Source: Litsea cubeba (taxonomy: Eukaryota; Streptophyta; Magnoliopsida; Laurales; Lauraceae). From it: 64,000 nucleotides of DNA. Position numbers and translations under genes: made by a program. Positions 12,801-24,933 of the stretch are shown piece by piece. The stretch spans positions 98,652,432 to 98,716,431 of the forward strand of contig CM022945.1 of NCBI GenBank assembly GCA_012931725.1, written 5' to 3'. Position 1 is the stretch's first letter, and every line of letters starts with the position of its first letter. The notes beneath the pieces are model-generated. The model searched no databases. It was not told the origin of the DNA and saw nothing but the letters and a program-made list of their open reading frames with translations.

Positions 12801-13537
12801 AGGGAAAAAACGAGGGAGAAGGAGAGGCATGTCCTTTTTATAATGGGTGGGTGTGGGCCCAACCACACTTAGAAATACTTAAAACTTGCAATGGAGATTA
12901 TAAGGCTTTCTAGACCTCGGATCAAGGAACTTAAAACATGAAAAGTGTCCGGCACAAAATTATCCTTCCAACAAGGTTAATATTGACATACTTCCGGGGT
13001 CCACAGAAAAAAGTCAACCGTTTGGTCAAAGGGATCAAAATAATGGAATATTTAGAATTTCAAGGGTTAAAACATCGATTTCTGTGCCTCGGATGCGATT
13101 GACAAAGAAGAGATAAATGTTTTTCATAAAATCTAGTTTCCAAAAAGTATATATTTGGCAAGGTTCTGAGATCTCGAAATTCGGGTCCAGATTTTGTGTA
13201 AAAAGACTAATTTTGTCCCGAGGGCTGGAAAAACTGATTTTCAAACTTTCGGATGGGCACGGAGTGAAAACAAAAGTTGTAGGGAATGACGAGATTAGTC
13301 AAACGAAGCTGAAATGGGAATTTTTCAGAATCAAAGAGAATATCTACACAATGACCACACAAAATAAATAGGACCCTACGGTCACTGTCTAGGTGCACTG
13401 GCTCTCAAAACTTCCCAAAACCAAATAAAATATAATCAAACTCAGAAATTCGATCAAACAACAGGTAAACCCACTGAGAAAATAAATCCAAGATTAAAAC
13501 CAAGCTAAACCAAGAAATCTAGGGTCGGGTTCTCACA
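9886..13537 (-). repeat. LARD right LTR (5' LTR by transcription)
   Basis: 3652 bp, starting tgtcacg and ending ctcaca. It is followed directly by gtggt, the target duplication. Transcription of the element should start here on the minus strand from the TATA-like site at 12834-12842, leaving a U3 of about 700 bp and an unusually long R plus U5 of nearly 3 kb. Confidence 0.92.
12834..12842 (-). promoter_or_regulatory. TATA-like box in LARD right LTR
   Basis: The minus strand reads tataaaaag about 700 bp into the LTR, followed by a pyrimidine-rich stretch typical of plant transcript starts. The same site is at 7031-7039 in the other LTR and lies inside the perfectly conserved block. Confidence 0.5.
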
Positions 13538-13542
13538 GTGGT

Positions 13543-14339
13543 TGCCTATTCTAGTTAGGACTGCTGAGTCTTAGGACATGAAATATACTAAAATGAATGA
13601 GGTATTACTAAATACTCAAACCATATGGTCCTGTTTACAAACTCTATAAATCTCAGGGCGGTAATACTAAAAACTCTGAAAACTATTATAGGACTATCAT
13701 AATTAACCCTATAACACCCCTCCTAGTAGCAATTAAAGATAATTCAATTCTATAGGGCTGCCAATCAAATTGCTAATGCATTGGCTAACCGGAGGCCCAC
13801 TTCCCAGTTGGTGCTTGGTGCCTAATAGAATTTCTTTTTTCAAGGAAAACAACCTAATAATTCTATTGCTATATAAAGAAAGCAAAGAAGCATAGTTAAA
13901 ATTCCATACCACTTATTACAAGGTTAGGTTTTGGTCATGACATTGAAGCCCAAAAGGGCAATATGGATCCAAAATTGAAGCCCAGATCTAAAATAGGTTG
14001 GAGATTGCTTAACCTCAGTCTTGTTTGCCTAAACCAACATAACCAAGAACTTCTTAACCTTTGTCTGGTTTACCTAGACCAACATAACCAAGAACTTAGA
14101 CGTATCTCAGGATGGAAAGTCAAGCAATGTCCATAGACATGCATAAGAAATTGCTTTGTTAATTTTGCAATTATGTTGTTACAAGGATAAAGAGGGTTGT
14201 TCTTCTCACAAACTAACATTAATCTGAACTCAAAGCCAACATCAACTCAATGAGCCAAAAAAATTAATAAATAAAAGAATTTCATCTAAAGGCCTTCTCA
14301 GCAATATACAACTCATTTTCCTTAATTGCCTGCAACATG
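13543..14339. other. Intergenic sequence between LTR elements
   Basis: AT-rich DNA with no supported gene. At 14017-14100 a phrase of about 45 bp around gtttgcctaaaccaacataaccaagaact is repeated imperfectly in tandem. Confidence 0.5.
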
Positions 14340-14344
14340 CCTGA

Positions 14345-14806
14345 TGTAAGTACAAAAAATGTAACTCACAAGATTAGGGGGAGCCTGATAGGACTTATCC
14401 AAAGAACTAATGAAGGTTAGCTGCCTGGAACCTGAAAGGGAAGAAAGAAACAGATACAGGATCAAAAGACCCTGGCTATGGCAACGCCTCTCCGATGCCT
14501 AAGTTAGTGTGAGAACTAAGCAAAGGATGAGTATTTTGGAGAAAGAAGAAGGTGGGCGTACCAGAGTATGGTGTTCGCTCCCTCTCTTTTTGAGGATTGC
14601 TCTTGTGCTTATGTAGAGGAGGAGATGAAAACAAGGAGGTGGTTAGCTGTCATATCATAGCCCACCTTATTAGGTACTAGGGAGGTACAGTCCCATCGGC
14701 CTTATCTTGGCAACTTGGGAGCTGTATGGAAGCCGCTTTGTCAGAAGATACGGGTGGTGTCCTAAAATTTTGTCGTACGTACTGTCACATGATTGAGTGT
14801 CCTTGG
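14345..14806. repeat. Diverged Retand-like solo LTR, left half
   Basis: Starts tgtaagtacaaaaaatg and keeps landmarks of the LTR at 29519-30254 (ggacctgaaaagg-like, aagaccctggct, ctctccgatgc, taagttagt), but is much diverged. It breaks off at the Tekay insertion and resumes at 24929-24933. The 5-bp sequence cctga precedes it (14340-14344) and also follows the right half (25332-25336), so the two halves form one solo LTR of about 860 bp. Confidence 0.82.
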
Positions 14807-17383
14807 TGTAAGATCCTGGTCCCACCTATTATATACTTATTATTTTTTATTAGATATTATTATTATTTTAATTGAAATGTATTTTAGTTATTTAAGTGGT
14901 TAGGATTAAGTGGGGTACACGCTAGATTAGATGCGTGGTTTGGTGAGTTGGGTTAGTGGGTAGATGACTTGACCCGCAGTTTGACCCGACCCAATGACTT
15001 AAGCCCAATACTTTCTTAACCTAATCCCTTTAATTGCAAGTCTTTATCTCTTCCCATTTATCTCTCCAACGTCTGCCGATCATTCTTCGTCTTCTTCCTC
15101 TTTTCAACTTCCGAAGCCACTGCAACTTAAGGATCCAACCATCGGAATCAAGATCTGAAGATACCATCATTCTTGGTTCGACTTTCTAATCTCAGGTAAT
15201 CATCTCCTCAAGCCATTAGAGAAGTAAATCTATACTCTTGGGTTATCTTCTTCTTCTTTCCAATGTTAGGTTTTGGGTAGGGTTATAATAGATCTGCTCA
15301 TCTGGGCATTTCTTTCCCATCTCTTATGTCAGATTGGCGATAGGATTGTGATCGAGCGCCCCGGTTATCTCGGGTTGGGTATTGGTTAGATCTGTTGCGT
15401 TTTCTTCAACCCTGGTGAAAGGCAAGTACCTAATCATAATTTGTGAATTTAATGCTTGTGTTTTTTGTTGATTCGAGTGTGGATGCATGTAGAAACCCAT
15501 TTTTATGCCCTTAAGGTTTGATTTTCTCTTTTTGTGATGAGAACTTACATATATATGGCCACCATCTATTGATTCTAAATTTTGGGCGTATGATAATTAA
15601 AATAAAAAGGTAAAAAGTAGATGAGACTCCTTTTAGTCTTTTACAGAACATGGGGTTCTATTTTGGATATCAGGCAGTGGTGGGGTCCACTAGCTGATTT
15701 GATCACAAATCTAGTCCACACATCCGTCTGTACACGGCTGGACGACGCTGTTTGTGAAGATGATATGGGGTTGTGATATGTGGGGTCACTATTCCAAGCT
15801 TCTTGTTGTCACAGGCGTGGAGCATCATTTTTTAGAATGGGTTCTGTGTTTGTATGGTTTTGACTTGTTTGTATAGGAAGGATAAAAAAATGATGACATG
15901 GGATGACCTGGTTACCTGATAAGAATGGGAATAAAGTAGATAAAGTGATGACATGGGATGACATCATCCCATGTGACTTTTAGTGTGGTGAAATTATTTA
16001 CATTGACCCTTTTTATTTATGAAAATTTGAAGAAAGGGCCTTAGTTGATTTATAAATACAAATTAATTTTTAAATGGTATCTTTGATTTTCATGGGTTAG
16101 TATTATAATTTTATACCTTATTAATTAGATATTCGGACCTGAGTAAATACCGACTGGGCACCTGGTATCTTACTAACATGGGGTTTAGTGCTTCATATAA
16201 CCTCGGGGAAATCCTAGTAGATTTGAGTTCAATCCATCTCTATTGGAAAACCCTTAATTGGGACTATGCACCATTGATGGAGAAGGGATGCATTGATTAT
16301 TTATCTATTAAAGATTCATGTGGTTGTTGGGCATGAGACCCTATGTTTAACCTTAGGATTGGTTTGTGATTATTCTTGACCTTCGCATACATATATATGT
16401 TGATTTAGGATATCTATTCCTTTAGATGCACACCCTATTGTGTTATGGACTATAAAGTGGCTTGGCAAATTCTGTATTATGATATGAATGTGGAATGGCC
16501 AGCACTTTATTTTGACTTAGGACTCTTGTGTCGGAGCATTATTATTCGGGTCTATTATGTATATATGTTTTCCTTTATGTGGGTCATTTATGAACGACTG
16601 CAGATCGTATATGGACGGTTGATCACCGATGTGTCCGGATCACTTATAATCCGCTATGAATGTGAACAAGTTATCCTGATATTTGTTTATTGATCGATTT
16701 ATGACCACCGACGTTATGGATGGGCTTTCCCGATTATGTAGGGTTGACCACCCACAACGGGGACACTTGTCTCCGTGTGAATCTTATTGCTCCATTTGTT
16801 TTATTTGGATTTATGTCATACGTTCATTCGCGTATATCTTCACTTTTACTTCTATATGATCACACTTGTCTTTATTCTTCTCGTAATTGTATTTAATTTC
16901 GAATTATTATTATGTACTTGCTATTTACTTTGTAATATTTGGTGCATAAGTACCGAGCCCTATTTTACCGAGGAAACGGAGGAGGATCAAACGTTTCAAA
17001 TGTTTGAGCCAACTGACGAACCCGAGTGGGATGCCGGAGACGGTTTCGGAGCCGTCTGAGCCTGCATTAGAGAGAACGTCATCTTAGTAATTCTTTAGAT
17101 GAACTTTCTTTTAATGATAACCATTCCTTAGTAATTTTTGGATTTATTCTTCCACATTAACTATTAATGTTTATTTGATTTCTGTGTTGGATTTTATTTA
17201 TGAACTTTGAATACCAATTGAATAAAGCTTCCATTGCATTTGATGAAATTTATTTTGACTCACCACAGGTTGAAACTTTATGTGGGTCCACTGTTGGAAG
17301 CTTGTGTTGTATTAAACATAGGAACTTGAATTTAAGATTTTAATTTTCACGTTTTCCCCAATTCTTATTTTGGGGATGTGACA
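14807..17383 (+). repeat. Tekay 5' LTR
   Basis: 2577 bp, tgtaagatcc to gatgtgaca. By eye it differs from the 3' LTR at about 2-3% of positions where sampled, with a small indel near 15005-15015. ORFs of 82-90 codons near 16445-17059 occur at the same place in the other LTR and are not recognised proteins. Confidence 0.95.
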
Positions 17384-17385
17384 GT

Positions 17386-17397
17386 TGATATCAGAGC
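17386..17397 (+). other. Tekay primer-binding site
   Basis: Reads tgatatcagagc, one mismatch (third base) from the canonical TGGTATCAGAGC complementary to initiator tRNA-Met. It starts two bases after the 5' LTR. Confidence 0.85.
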
Positions 17398-17558
17398 CCA
17401 GCACGATCTTCGGATATTAAAAATGGATAGAAACAATAGGACGTGGTGAGGATTGCGATTTCGATTAGATAGACTTTAAAGTGTAAACTTTTAAGCCTAT
17501 AGAATTGTTTGTTAGCTTGTTTTTGAGGAACTAAACCATTATTATTTTATTGTAGGTC

Positions 17559-18806
17559 ATGGCCCAACGTAATACAAGATCTCAGGACAAGGAACCTGGG
17601 AATGGATCAAACAACTCAGACGAGCGTTTCAATCAACTCTTGCAAGCTTTTATGCAATCGCAGACCACGCAAAATGAGCAGCTAAAAGCAGCTGAGGCAG
17701 AACGAGCTGCAGGGAAACAACAAGAAAGAGAAGATAGGGCTGCTGAGAGGGTATAAGCAGATCATGATAGGGCAGCATTCCAGGCTCAGATCATAGCATT
17801 GACTGACAGAGCAGCTCAGCCAGTACAAGTGGTCATGCCTCCTCGGGAAGTGGATCCTAATGACATCTACGAGAAATTTAGGAAGAGGGTTCCTCCTGAA
17901 TTTCACGGGTCAGAAGATCCAATGGCAGCAGATGACTTTATAGAGCAGTTGGAGCAGATCTTTGCAGTTTTCCGCTGTACTCAAAAGCAGCGAGTTAACT
18001 TGGCAGCCTACATGTTTAGAGGAATAGCTCTTCAATGGTGGAATTCTGTGAAGATGGTAGTGCAAGCAGATGCAGTGGCTGAAGAACATTCCTGGGAAAC
18101 ATTTACTAAGGAGTTCATGGATAAGTTTATTCCCAAATATGTCAAGGACCAGTGGAAGCGGGATTTTCAGAACTTAGTGCAAGGGGATATGTCAGTGCAG
18201 CAATATGAACAGTAGTTCACAAGATTGGCTAAGTATGCACCTACACTAGTTATTCCGGAGGAAGAGAAAATCAGGCGTTTTCTTGATGGGTTATCAGCTG
18301 ATATTTACATGATGATTGGAGACAATCAACGCCCTACATTTCAGGAGACTGTGAAAAGTGCATATTGGGCTGAAGGTGCACTAAGGAAGAAATCAACAGA
18401 ACGGCAGGCCCAATTTCAGCAGCATCAGTCAAGGCAGTCTTCTAGCCAAGGCAACCCGAAAAAACTGAAGTTTCAAGGACAACCCTCAGGTGGTCAGAGA
18501 CAACTGTGTGGACAGTGTGGGAAGAATCACCCTACTGAGCAGTGCTACAAGGAGACTGGGGCATGTTTTCATTGTGGGCAAATCGGACATCAAGTTCGTG
18601 ATTGTCCCAATGGAGGTAATCAGTTGCCAAAATCCCAGCTAGCAGCTTCTCATGCTCCTACGCAGCAGACTTGGAGGACAGCACCTCCGCAGAGGCCACA
18701 TCAGATTTATTGGGCCCCACAGCAGCAGATATACAGGGCATCGGCTCCTCAGTACCAGCAGTATAGGGGTGCAGCACCACAGCAACAGAGGCCAGCGCTA
18801 GGTTAA
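17559..18806 (+). pseudogene. gag: Tekay Gag (broken)
   Basis: Gag builds the virus-like particle and packages element RNA. The frame starts at the ATG at 17559 and contains a capsid-type region (about 17850-18250, with WWNSVK and the WETFTKEFMDKF segment) and a CCHC zinc knuckle, CFHCGQIGHQVRDC, near 18563-18605, after a basic Q-rich linker. The tail is Q/P-rich. In-frame stops interrupt it at 17754-17756 and 18213-18215, and another at 18804-18806 separates it from the protease part, which follows in the same frame. Relatives encode Gag-Pol as one frame, so these are inactivating changes. Confidence 0.9.
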
Positions 18807-19391
18807 CAGAGGCTAGCTCAGGGACAACAGAGGCCAGTTCAGGGACAACAGAGGCCATTTCAGCAACACAGGCAGCAACCAGTGGGTCAACCAAGAGCAC
18901 CAAGGCCAGTCCAAGGGCAGCAGAACCAAGTCTATCAGATGAGCAAAGTGTATGCAGTCACACATGAGGATGCAGATGCTTCTGCAGAAGTGGTGGAAGG
19001 TATAGTTCTAATCTCAGAAGTAGAAGCTAAGGCCATTTTTGACCCTGGCTCTACACATTCCTTTGTTTCCCATGATTTTGCTAGATATATCAATGATGTT
19101 GTGGTGAGATTAGATGTTGCTTTAGTAGTGGGTACCCCAGTAGGCAAGCAGGTTCGTTGTCACCAATATTTTTCGAGTACCCGAGTTCAAGTCGGAGATT
19201 TCATCTTACCTGCAAACCTGATTCTTTTAACGATGAAGGATTTCGATGTCATACTTGGTATGGATTGGCTAGCGACCTATAGAGCAGTGATGGACTGTTT
19301 TAACAAAACCATCAAGTTGTCTTTGCATTCGGACACTGTTGAATTCGTTGGGCAAAGGAGATCGATTCAGACTGCCGGATCTCGGCACTGA
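18807..19391 (+). pseudogene. Tekay aspartic protease region (broken)
   Basis: Same frame as Gag. The retroviral-type aspartic protease active site appears as FDPGSTHSF near 19036, with the downstream VILGMDWL flap-end motif near 19250. It would cleave the Gag-Pol polyprotein. The frame ends at a stop at 19389-19391, where the sequence shifts frame. The conserved linker ISALKAERLL is read in another frame from about 19379, so an indel lies just before it. A further in-frame stop (19454-19456) precedes the RT. Confidence 0.88.
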
Positions 19392-19465
19392 AAGCAGAAA
19401 GATTGTTGAAATCTGGATGTGAACGATACTTGGCGTTTATCATGGAGGATAAATAGTCCAAAGGG

Positions 19466-20260
19466 GTGGAGGATTTTCCAGTGGTCTGTGAGTTTCCGGA
19501 TGTTTTCCCTGATGAGATTCCAGGCTTACCTCCAGCCAGAGAGATAGATTTCTCAATTGAATTGATACCAGGGACAACTTCTATTTCTAAAGCTCCATAT
19601 AGAATGGCTCCAGCAGAACTCAGAGAGTTGAAAACCCAATTGCAGGATTTGTTGGACAAGGGATTTGTGAGACCAAGTGTATCACCTTGGGGTGCACCGG
19701 TCCAATTTGTGAAGAAAAAGGATGGTTCAATGAGGATGTGTATTGATTATAGACAACTCAATCAGGTCACAATTAAGAACAAATACCCTCTTCCCAGGAT
19801 CGATGAGTTATTTGACCAGCTTCAGGGAGCTGAATATTTCTCAAAGATAGACTTGAGATCAGGATATCACCAGCTCAGAGTTCGAGATCAGGACATTCAG
19901 AAGACGACATTCAAGACAAGATATGGCCACTACGAGTTTTTAGTAATGCCGTTTGGATTAACCAATGCTCCAGGAGTATTTATGGCCTTGATGAATAAGA
20001 TATTTACTCCATTTCTCGACCAGTTCATTGTTGTTTTCATAGATGACGTATTAGTGTATTCTCGGTCTCGAGAAGATCATGAGCAGCATTTGAGATCAGC
20101 ATTGCAGACTTTGGGAGATCATCAACTCTATGCCAAGTTGAGTAAGTGTGAATTTTGGCTTGAGCAAGTCATTTTCTTGGGTCACATCATCAGCAAGGAA
20201 GGATTGGCGGTAGATCCAGGAATGATTGAGGCAGTGGTCAAGTGGCAGAGACCAGATTAA
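19466..20260 (+). pseudogene. Tekay reverse transcriptase (broken)
   Basis: Gypsy-type RT, copying element RNA into DNA. Landmarks are the VPVVCEFPDVF-type linker, the MCIDYRQLNQVTIKNKYPLP block, FSKIDLRSGYHQ, VMPFGLTNAP and the catalytic FIDDVLVYS. The ORF opens at 19466 and would be fused upstream to protease in an intact copy. Near 20255 a one-base loss (or two-base gain) shifts the frame, and the conserved TEIRSFLGLAGYYRRFV segment continues in the next frame. Confidence 0.95.
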
Positions 20261-21525
20261 CAGAGATTCGTAGTTTCTTGGGTTTAGCAGGTTACTACAG
20301 GAGATTTGTGAGAGGATTTTCATCCATTGCTGCTCCATTGACCAGATTAACACGAAAAGATGTACCTTTCGTGTGGACTGACGAATGTGAAGCAAGTTTT
20401 CAGGAGCTAAAGAATAGGTTGACTACCGCTCTAGTACTCACATTGCCTACGAACAATGGTAAATTTATCATTTATACGGATGCCTCGAAAGTTGGATTGG
20501 GTTGTGTGCTTATGCAGGATGGGAAAGTAGTGGCTTATGGCTCTAGAAAATTGAAAGAGCATGAGAAAAAGTATGCCACTCATGATTTGGAACTTGCAGC
20601 AGTAGTCATGGCATTGAAGATGTGGCGTCATTACTTGTACGGTGAGAAGTTTGAAATTCATTCAGACCATAGAAGTCTCCAATATTTGTTTACTCAGCCT
20701 GAATTAAACATGAGACAGACCCGGTGGATGGAATACATGAAGGATTTCGACTTTCCAATCAAATATCATCCCAGGAAAGCCAATGTAGTGGCTGATGCAT
20801 TGAGTCGAAGAGTAGTAACTAATGCATGTTTGAGAGCAGAATGGTCTTGGGCAGAAATTTTCCTCGATTTGGGAGTGACTTTCCATCCAATTGATGATAA
20901 GGTTATGTTGGCTCACATGTTTGTTTGGGAACCAGAGATCTTGAACAGGATCAAAAGCAGACAAGTAGAGGATCCTGAGCTAGCTCGAGTGATTGAGCAG
21001 ATTGACAGCAGACCAGATTTCAGATTGTTGGAGGGTGTGTTGTACTTTCAAGATCGATTATGTGTGCCAAACATAGAAGAGTTGAAGAATGAGATTATGA
21101 CGTTGGCGCATCATTCCCGTTATACTATTCATCCAAGCAGTACAAAGATGTACCAGAACCTGCGTAATCATTATTGGCAGAATAACATGAAGAAGGTAGT
21201 AGCAGGATTTATAGCAAGATGCTTGGTGTGTCAGCAAGTAAAGGCAAAACGGAAGCAACCCCCAGGACTTTTAAAACAATTGGAAGTGCCAGATTGGAAA
21301 TGGGAACACATAACGATGGATTTTATTTCTGGATTGCCATCGATTCATAACAGAGATAGTATCTGGGTGATAGTTGACAGGCTAACAAAGGTAGCACATT
21401 TCTTACCAATGAACATGAAGACACCTCGAGATAAATTAGCTCGAATGTATATGGAGAAGGTTGTCACAATTCATGGTGTCCCTCTATCGATCGTATCAGA
21501 CAGAGATCCTAGATTTTTGGGCTGA
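20242..21525 (+). pseudogene. Tekay RT thumb, RNase H and integrase N-part (broken)
   Basis: Opens with the RT connection (SFLGLAGYYRRF), then RNase H (YTDASKVGLGCVL, with E in HDLELAAVV and D in HSDHRSLQ), which degrades the RNA strand. The integrase zinc-binding HHCC region follows (LAHHSRYTIH ... CLVCQQVK, about 21100-21240). The first two catalytic aspartates are visible in TMDFISGLP and VSDRDPRF. An in-frame TGA at 21523-21525 cuts the integrase core between its second Asp and its Glu. Confidence 0.95.
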
Positions 21526-21549
21526 TTTTGGATAGAACTTCAGGCAGCT

Positions 21550-22404
21550 TTGGGCACGAAGTTGAATTTCAGTACATCGTATCATCCTCAGACCGACGGT
21601 CAAACTGAAAGGACTAATCAGACACTGGAGGATATGTTGCGAGCTTGCGTCCTTGAGTTTGGGAAGGACTGGCAGAAGAGTCTCCCATTATGTGAGTTTG
21701 CATACAATAATAGTTATCACTCTAGTATCGGCATGGCACCATTTGAAGCATTGTATGGACGTAGATGCAGAACCCCAATTTGTTGGGAAGAGATTGGTGT
21801 TAGAAGTTTTCATGGCCCATCTATTATCAGTGATACCAGTGAACAAGTGAAGCAAATCCATGATCGGTTGAAAATTGCTAGAAGCCGGCAGAAGAGTTAT
21901 GCAGACATGAAGAGAAGACATCTTCAATTCGAAATAGGTGAACATGTATTTCTTAAGGTTTCACCGACGCGAAGAACATTGCGATTTGGGCAAAAAGGGA
22001 AGTTATCTCGGAGATTTATCGGTCCATTTGAGATCTTGGAAAGAATTGGAGAAGTTGCCTATAGATTGGCTTTACCAGCAGAGTTGTCAGCGGTGCATAA
22101 TGTTTTTCATATCTCAATGTTGAAAAGGTATATCAAGGACCCGTTGCACGTGTTGCACTATGAGCCATTGGAATTGCAGCCAGATGTTACTTATGTGGAG
22201 CGACCGTCTCAGATCATCGACACAAAGGAGCAAATTCTCAGGACTCGGACAATACATTGGGTGAAAGTCCAGTGGGAGCACCATAGTCCTCGAGAAGCCA
22301 CTTGGGAACTTCAGGACCAAGTGAGGAAGTTGTATCCGTTCCTAAGGGGGGGAGAATGTAAGATCCTGGTCCCACCTATTATATATTTATTATTTTTTTA
22401 TTAG
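21550..22404 (+). pseudogene. Tekay integrase C-part with chromodomain
   Basis: Continues the frame after the 21523 stop. It holds the integrase Glu region (SYHPQTDGQTERTNQ), the RRFIGPFEILERIG region and VFHISMLKRY, then a chromodomain-like C terminus (about 22196-22345: RPSQIIDTKEQILRTR, VKVQWEHHSPREATWE). Chromodomains direct integration to particular chromatin and mark chromoviruses. The frame ends at 22402-22404, 46 bases inside the 3' LTR. Confidence 0.95.
22344..22356 (+). other. Tekay polypurine tract
   Basis: aagggggggagaa immediately before the 3' LTR start, the expected plus-strand DNA primer. It overlaps the end of the pol frame. Confidence 0.92.
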
Positions 22405-24928
22405 ATATTATTATTATTTTAATTGAAATGTATTTTAGTTATTTAAGTGGTTAGGATTAAGTGGGGTACACGTTAGATTAGATGCGTGGTTTGGTGAGTT
22501 GGGTTAGTGGGTAGATGACTTGACCCGCAGTTTGACCCGACCCAACGACTTAAGCGCTCTTAACCTAATCCCTTTAATCGCAAGTCTTTATCTTTTCCCA
22601 TTTATCTCTGCAACGTCTCCCGATCATTCTTCGTCTTCTTCCTCTTTTCAACTTCCCAAGCCACTGCAACTTAATGATCCAACCATCGGAATCAAGATCT
22701 GAAGATACCATCATTCTTGGTTCGACTTTCTAATCTCAGGTAATCATCTCCTCAAGCCATTAGAGAAGTAAATCTATACTCTTTGGTTATCTTCTTCTTC
22801 TTTCCAATGTTAGGTTTTGGGTAGGGTTATAATAGATATGCTCATCTGGGCATTTCTTTCCCATCTCTTATGTCAGATTGGCGATATGATTGTGATCGAG
22901 CGCCCCGGTTATCTCGGGTTGGGTATTGGTTAGATCTGTTGCGTTTTCTTCAACCCCGGTGAAAGGCAAGTACCTAATCATAATTTGTGAATTTAATGCT
23001 TTTGTTTTTTGTTGATTCGAGTGTGGATGCATGTAGAAACCCATTTTTATGCCCTTAAGGTTTGATTTTCTCTTTTTGTGATGAGACCTTACATATATAT
23101 GGCCACCATCTATTGATTCTAAATTTTGGGCGTATGATAATTAAAATAAAAAGGTAAAAAGTAGATGAGACTCCTTTTAGTCTTTTACAGAACATGGGGT
23201 TCTATTTTGGATATCAGGCAGTGGTGGGGTCCACTAGCTGATTTGATCACAAATCTAGTCCACACATCCGTCTGTACATGGCTGGACGACGTTGTTTGTG
23301 AAGATGATATGGGGTTGTGATATGTGGGGTCACTATTCCAAGCTTTTTGTTGTCACAGGCGTGGAGCATCATTTTTTAGAATGGGTTCTGTGTTTGTATG
23401 GCTTTGACTTGTTTGTATAGGAAGGAGAAAAAAATGATGACATGGGATGACCTGGTTACCTGATAAGAATGGAAATAAAGTAGATAAAGTGATGACATGG
23501 GATGACATCATCCCATGTGACTTTTAGTGTGGTGAAATTATTTACATTGACCCTTTTTATTTATGGAAATTTGAAGAAAGGGCCTTAGTTGATTTATAAA
23601 TACAAATTAATTTTTAAATGGTATCTTTGATTTTCATGGGTTAGTATTATAATTTTATACCTTATTAATTAGATATTCGGACCTGAGTAAATACCGACTG
23701 GGCACGTGGTATCTTACTAACATGGGGTTTAGTGCTTCATATAACCTCGGGGAAATCCTAGTAGATTTGAGTTCAACCCATCTCTATTGGAAAATCCTTA
23801 ATTGGGACTATGCACCATTGATGGAGAAGGGATGCATTGATCATTTATCTATTAAAGATTCATGTGGTTGTTGGGCATGAGACCCTATGTTTAACCTTAG
23901 GATTGGTTTGTGAATATTCTTGACCTTCGCATACATATATATGTTGATTTATGATATCTATTCCTTTAGATGCACACGCTATTGTGTTATGGACTATAAA
24001 GTGGCTTGGCAAATTCTGTATTATGATATGAATGTGGAATGGCCTGCACTTTATTTTGACTTAGGACTCTTGTGTCGGAGCATTATTATTCGGGTCTATT
24101 ATGTATATATGTTTTCCTTTATGTGGGTCATTTATGAACGACTGCAGATCGTATATGGACGGTTGATCACCGATGTGTCCGGATCACTTATAATCTGCTA
24201 TGAATGTGAACAGGTTATCCTGATATTTGTTTATTGATCGGTTTATGACCACCGACGTTATGGACGGGCTTTCCCGATTATGTAGGGTTGACCACCCACA
24301 ACGGGGACACTTGTCTCCGTGTGAATCTTATTGCTCCATTTGTTTTATTTGGATTTATGTCATACGTTCATTCGCGTATATCTTCACTTTTACTTCTATA
24401 TGATCACACCTGTCTTTATTCTTCTCGTAATGGTATTTAATTTCGAATTATGATTATGTACTTGCTATTTACTTTGTAATATTTGGTGCATAGGTACCGA
24501 GCCCTACTTTACCGAGGAAACGGAGGAGGATCAAACGTTTCAAACGTTTGAGCCAACTGACGAACCCGAGTGGGATGCCGGAGATGGTTTCGGAGCCGTC
24601 TGAGCCTGCATTAGAGAGAACGTCATCTTAGTAATTCTTTAGATGAACTTTCTTTTACTGATAACCATTCCTTAGTAATTTTTGGATTTATTCTTCCACA
24701 TTAACTATTAATGTTTATTTGATTTTTGTGTTGGATTTTATTTATGAACTTTGAATACCAATTGAATAAAGCTTCCATTGCATTTGATGAAATTTATTTT
24801 GACTCACCACAGGTTGAAACTTTATGTGGGTCCACTGTTGGAAGCTTGTGTTGTATTAAATACAGGAACTTGAATTTAAGATTTTAATTTTCACGTTTTT
24901 CCCCAATTCTTATTTTGGGGACGTGACA
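22357..24928 (+). repeat. Tekay 3' LTR
   Basis: 2572 bp, tgtaagatcc to gacgtgaca, followed by cttgg, the target duplication. It is clearly the partner of 14807-17383. Confidence 0.95.
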
Positions 24929-24933
24929 CTTGG

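Larger units (their letters stand above)
4064..13537 (-). mobile_element. LARD-like LTR retrotransposon (non-autonomous), 9.5 kb
   Basis: Two direct repeats of 3671 and 3652 bp flank a 2151-bp interior. Both begin tgtcacg and end in aca on the plus strand, and the 5-bp duplication gtggt lies outside both ends (4059-4063, 13538-13542). The primer-binding site next to the right LTR and the purine tract next to the left LTR are both on the minus strand, so the element is transcribed leftward. The interior contains no recognisable Gag, RT or integrase. Very long LTRs with a non-coding core match the large retrotransposon derivatives (LARDs), which are mobilised by autonomous relatives. The Met-type primer site resembles that of the Tekay element at 14807-24928, but the LTR sequences differ, so parentage is not shown. 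Confidence 0.9.
14807..24928 (+). mobile_element. Ty3/Gypsy chromovirus, Tekay/Del type, 10.1 kb, defective
   Basis: LTRs at 14807-17383 and 22357-24928 flank a gag-pol region in the order Gag, protease, RT, RNase H, integrase, chromodomain. The target duplication cttgg is perfect (14802-14806, 24929-24933). Primer site and purine tract agree with plus orientation. The C-terminal chromodomain, LTRs of about 2.6 kb and Met-type primer fit the Tekay/Del clade. The coding region has five in-frame stops and two frameshifts, so the copy cannot make its own proteins. It sits inside an older solo LTR. Confidence 0.95.

Noticed and set aside
16445..17059. Hydrophobic 82- and 90-codon ORFs in the Tekay LTR
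   Set aside because: LTR sequence, shared with the 3' LTR only as its duplicate; part of it lacks conservation as an ORF there.
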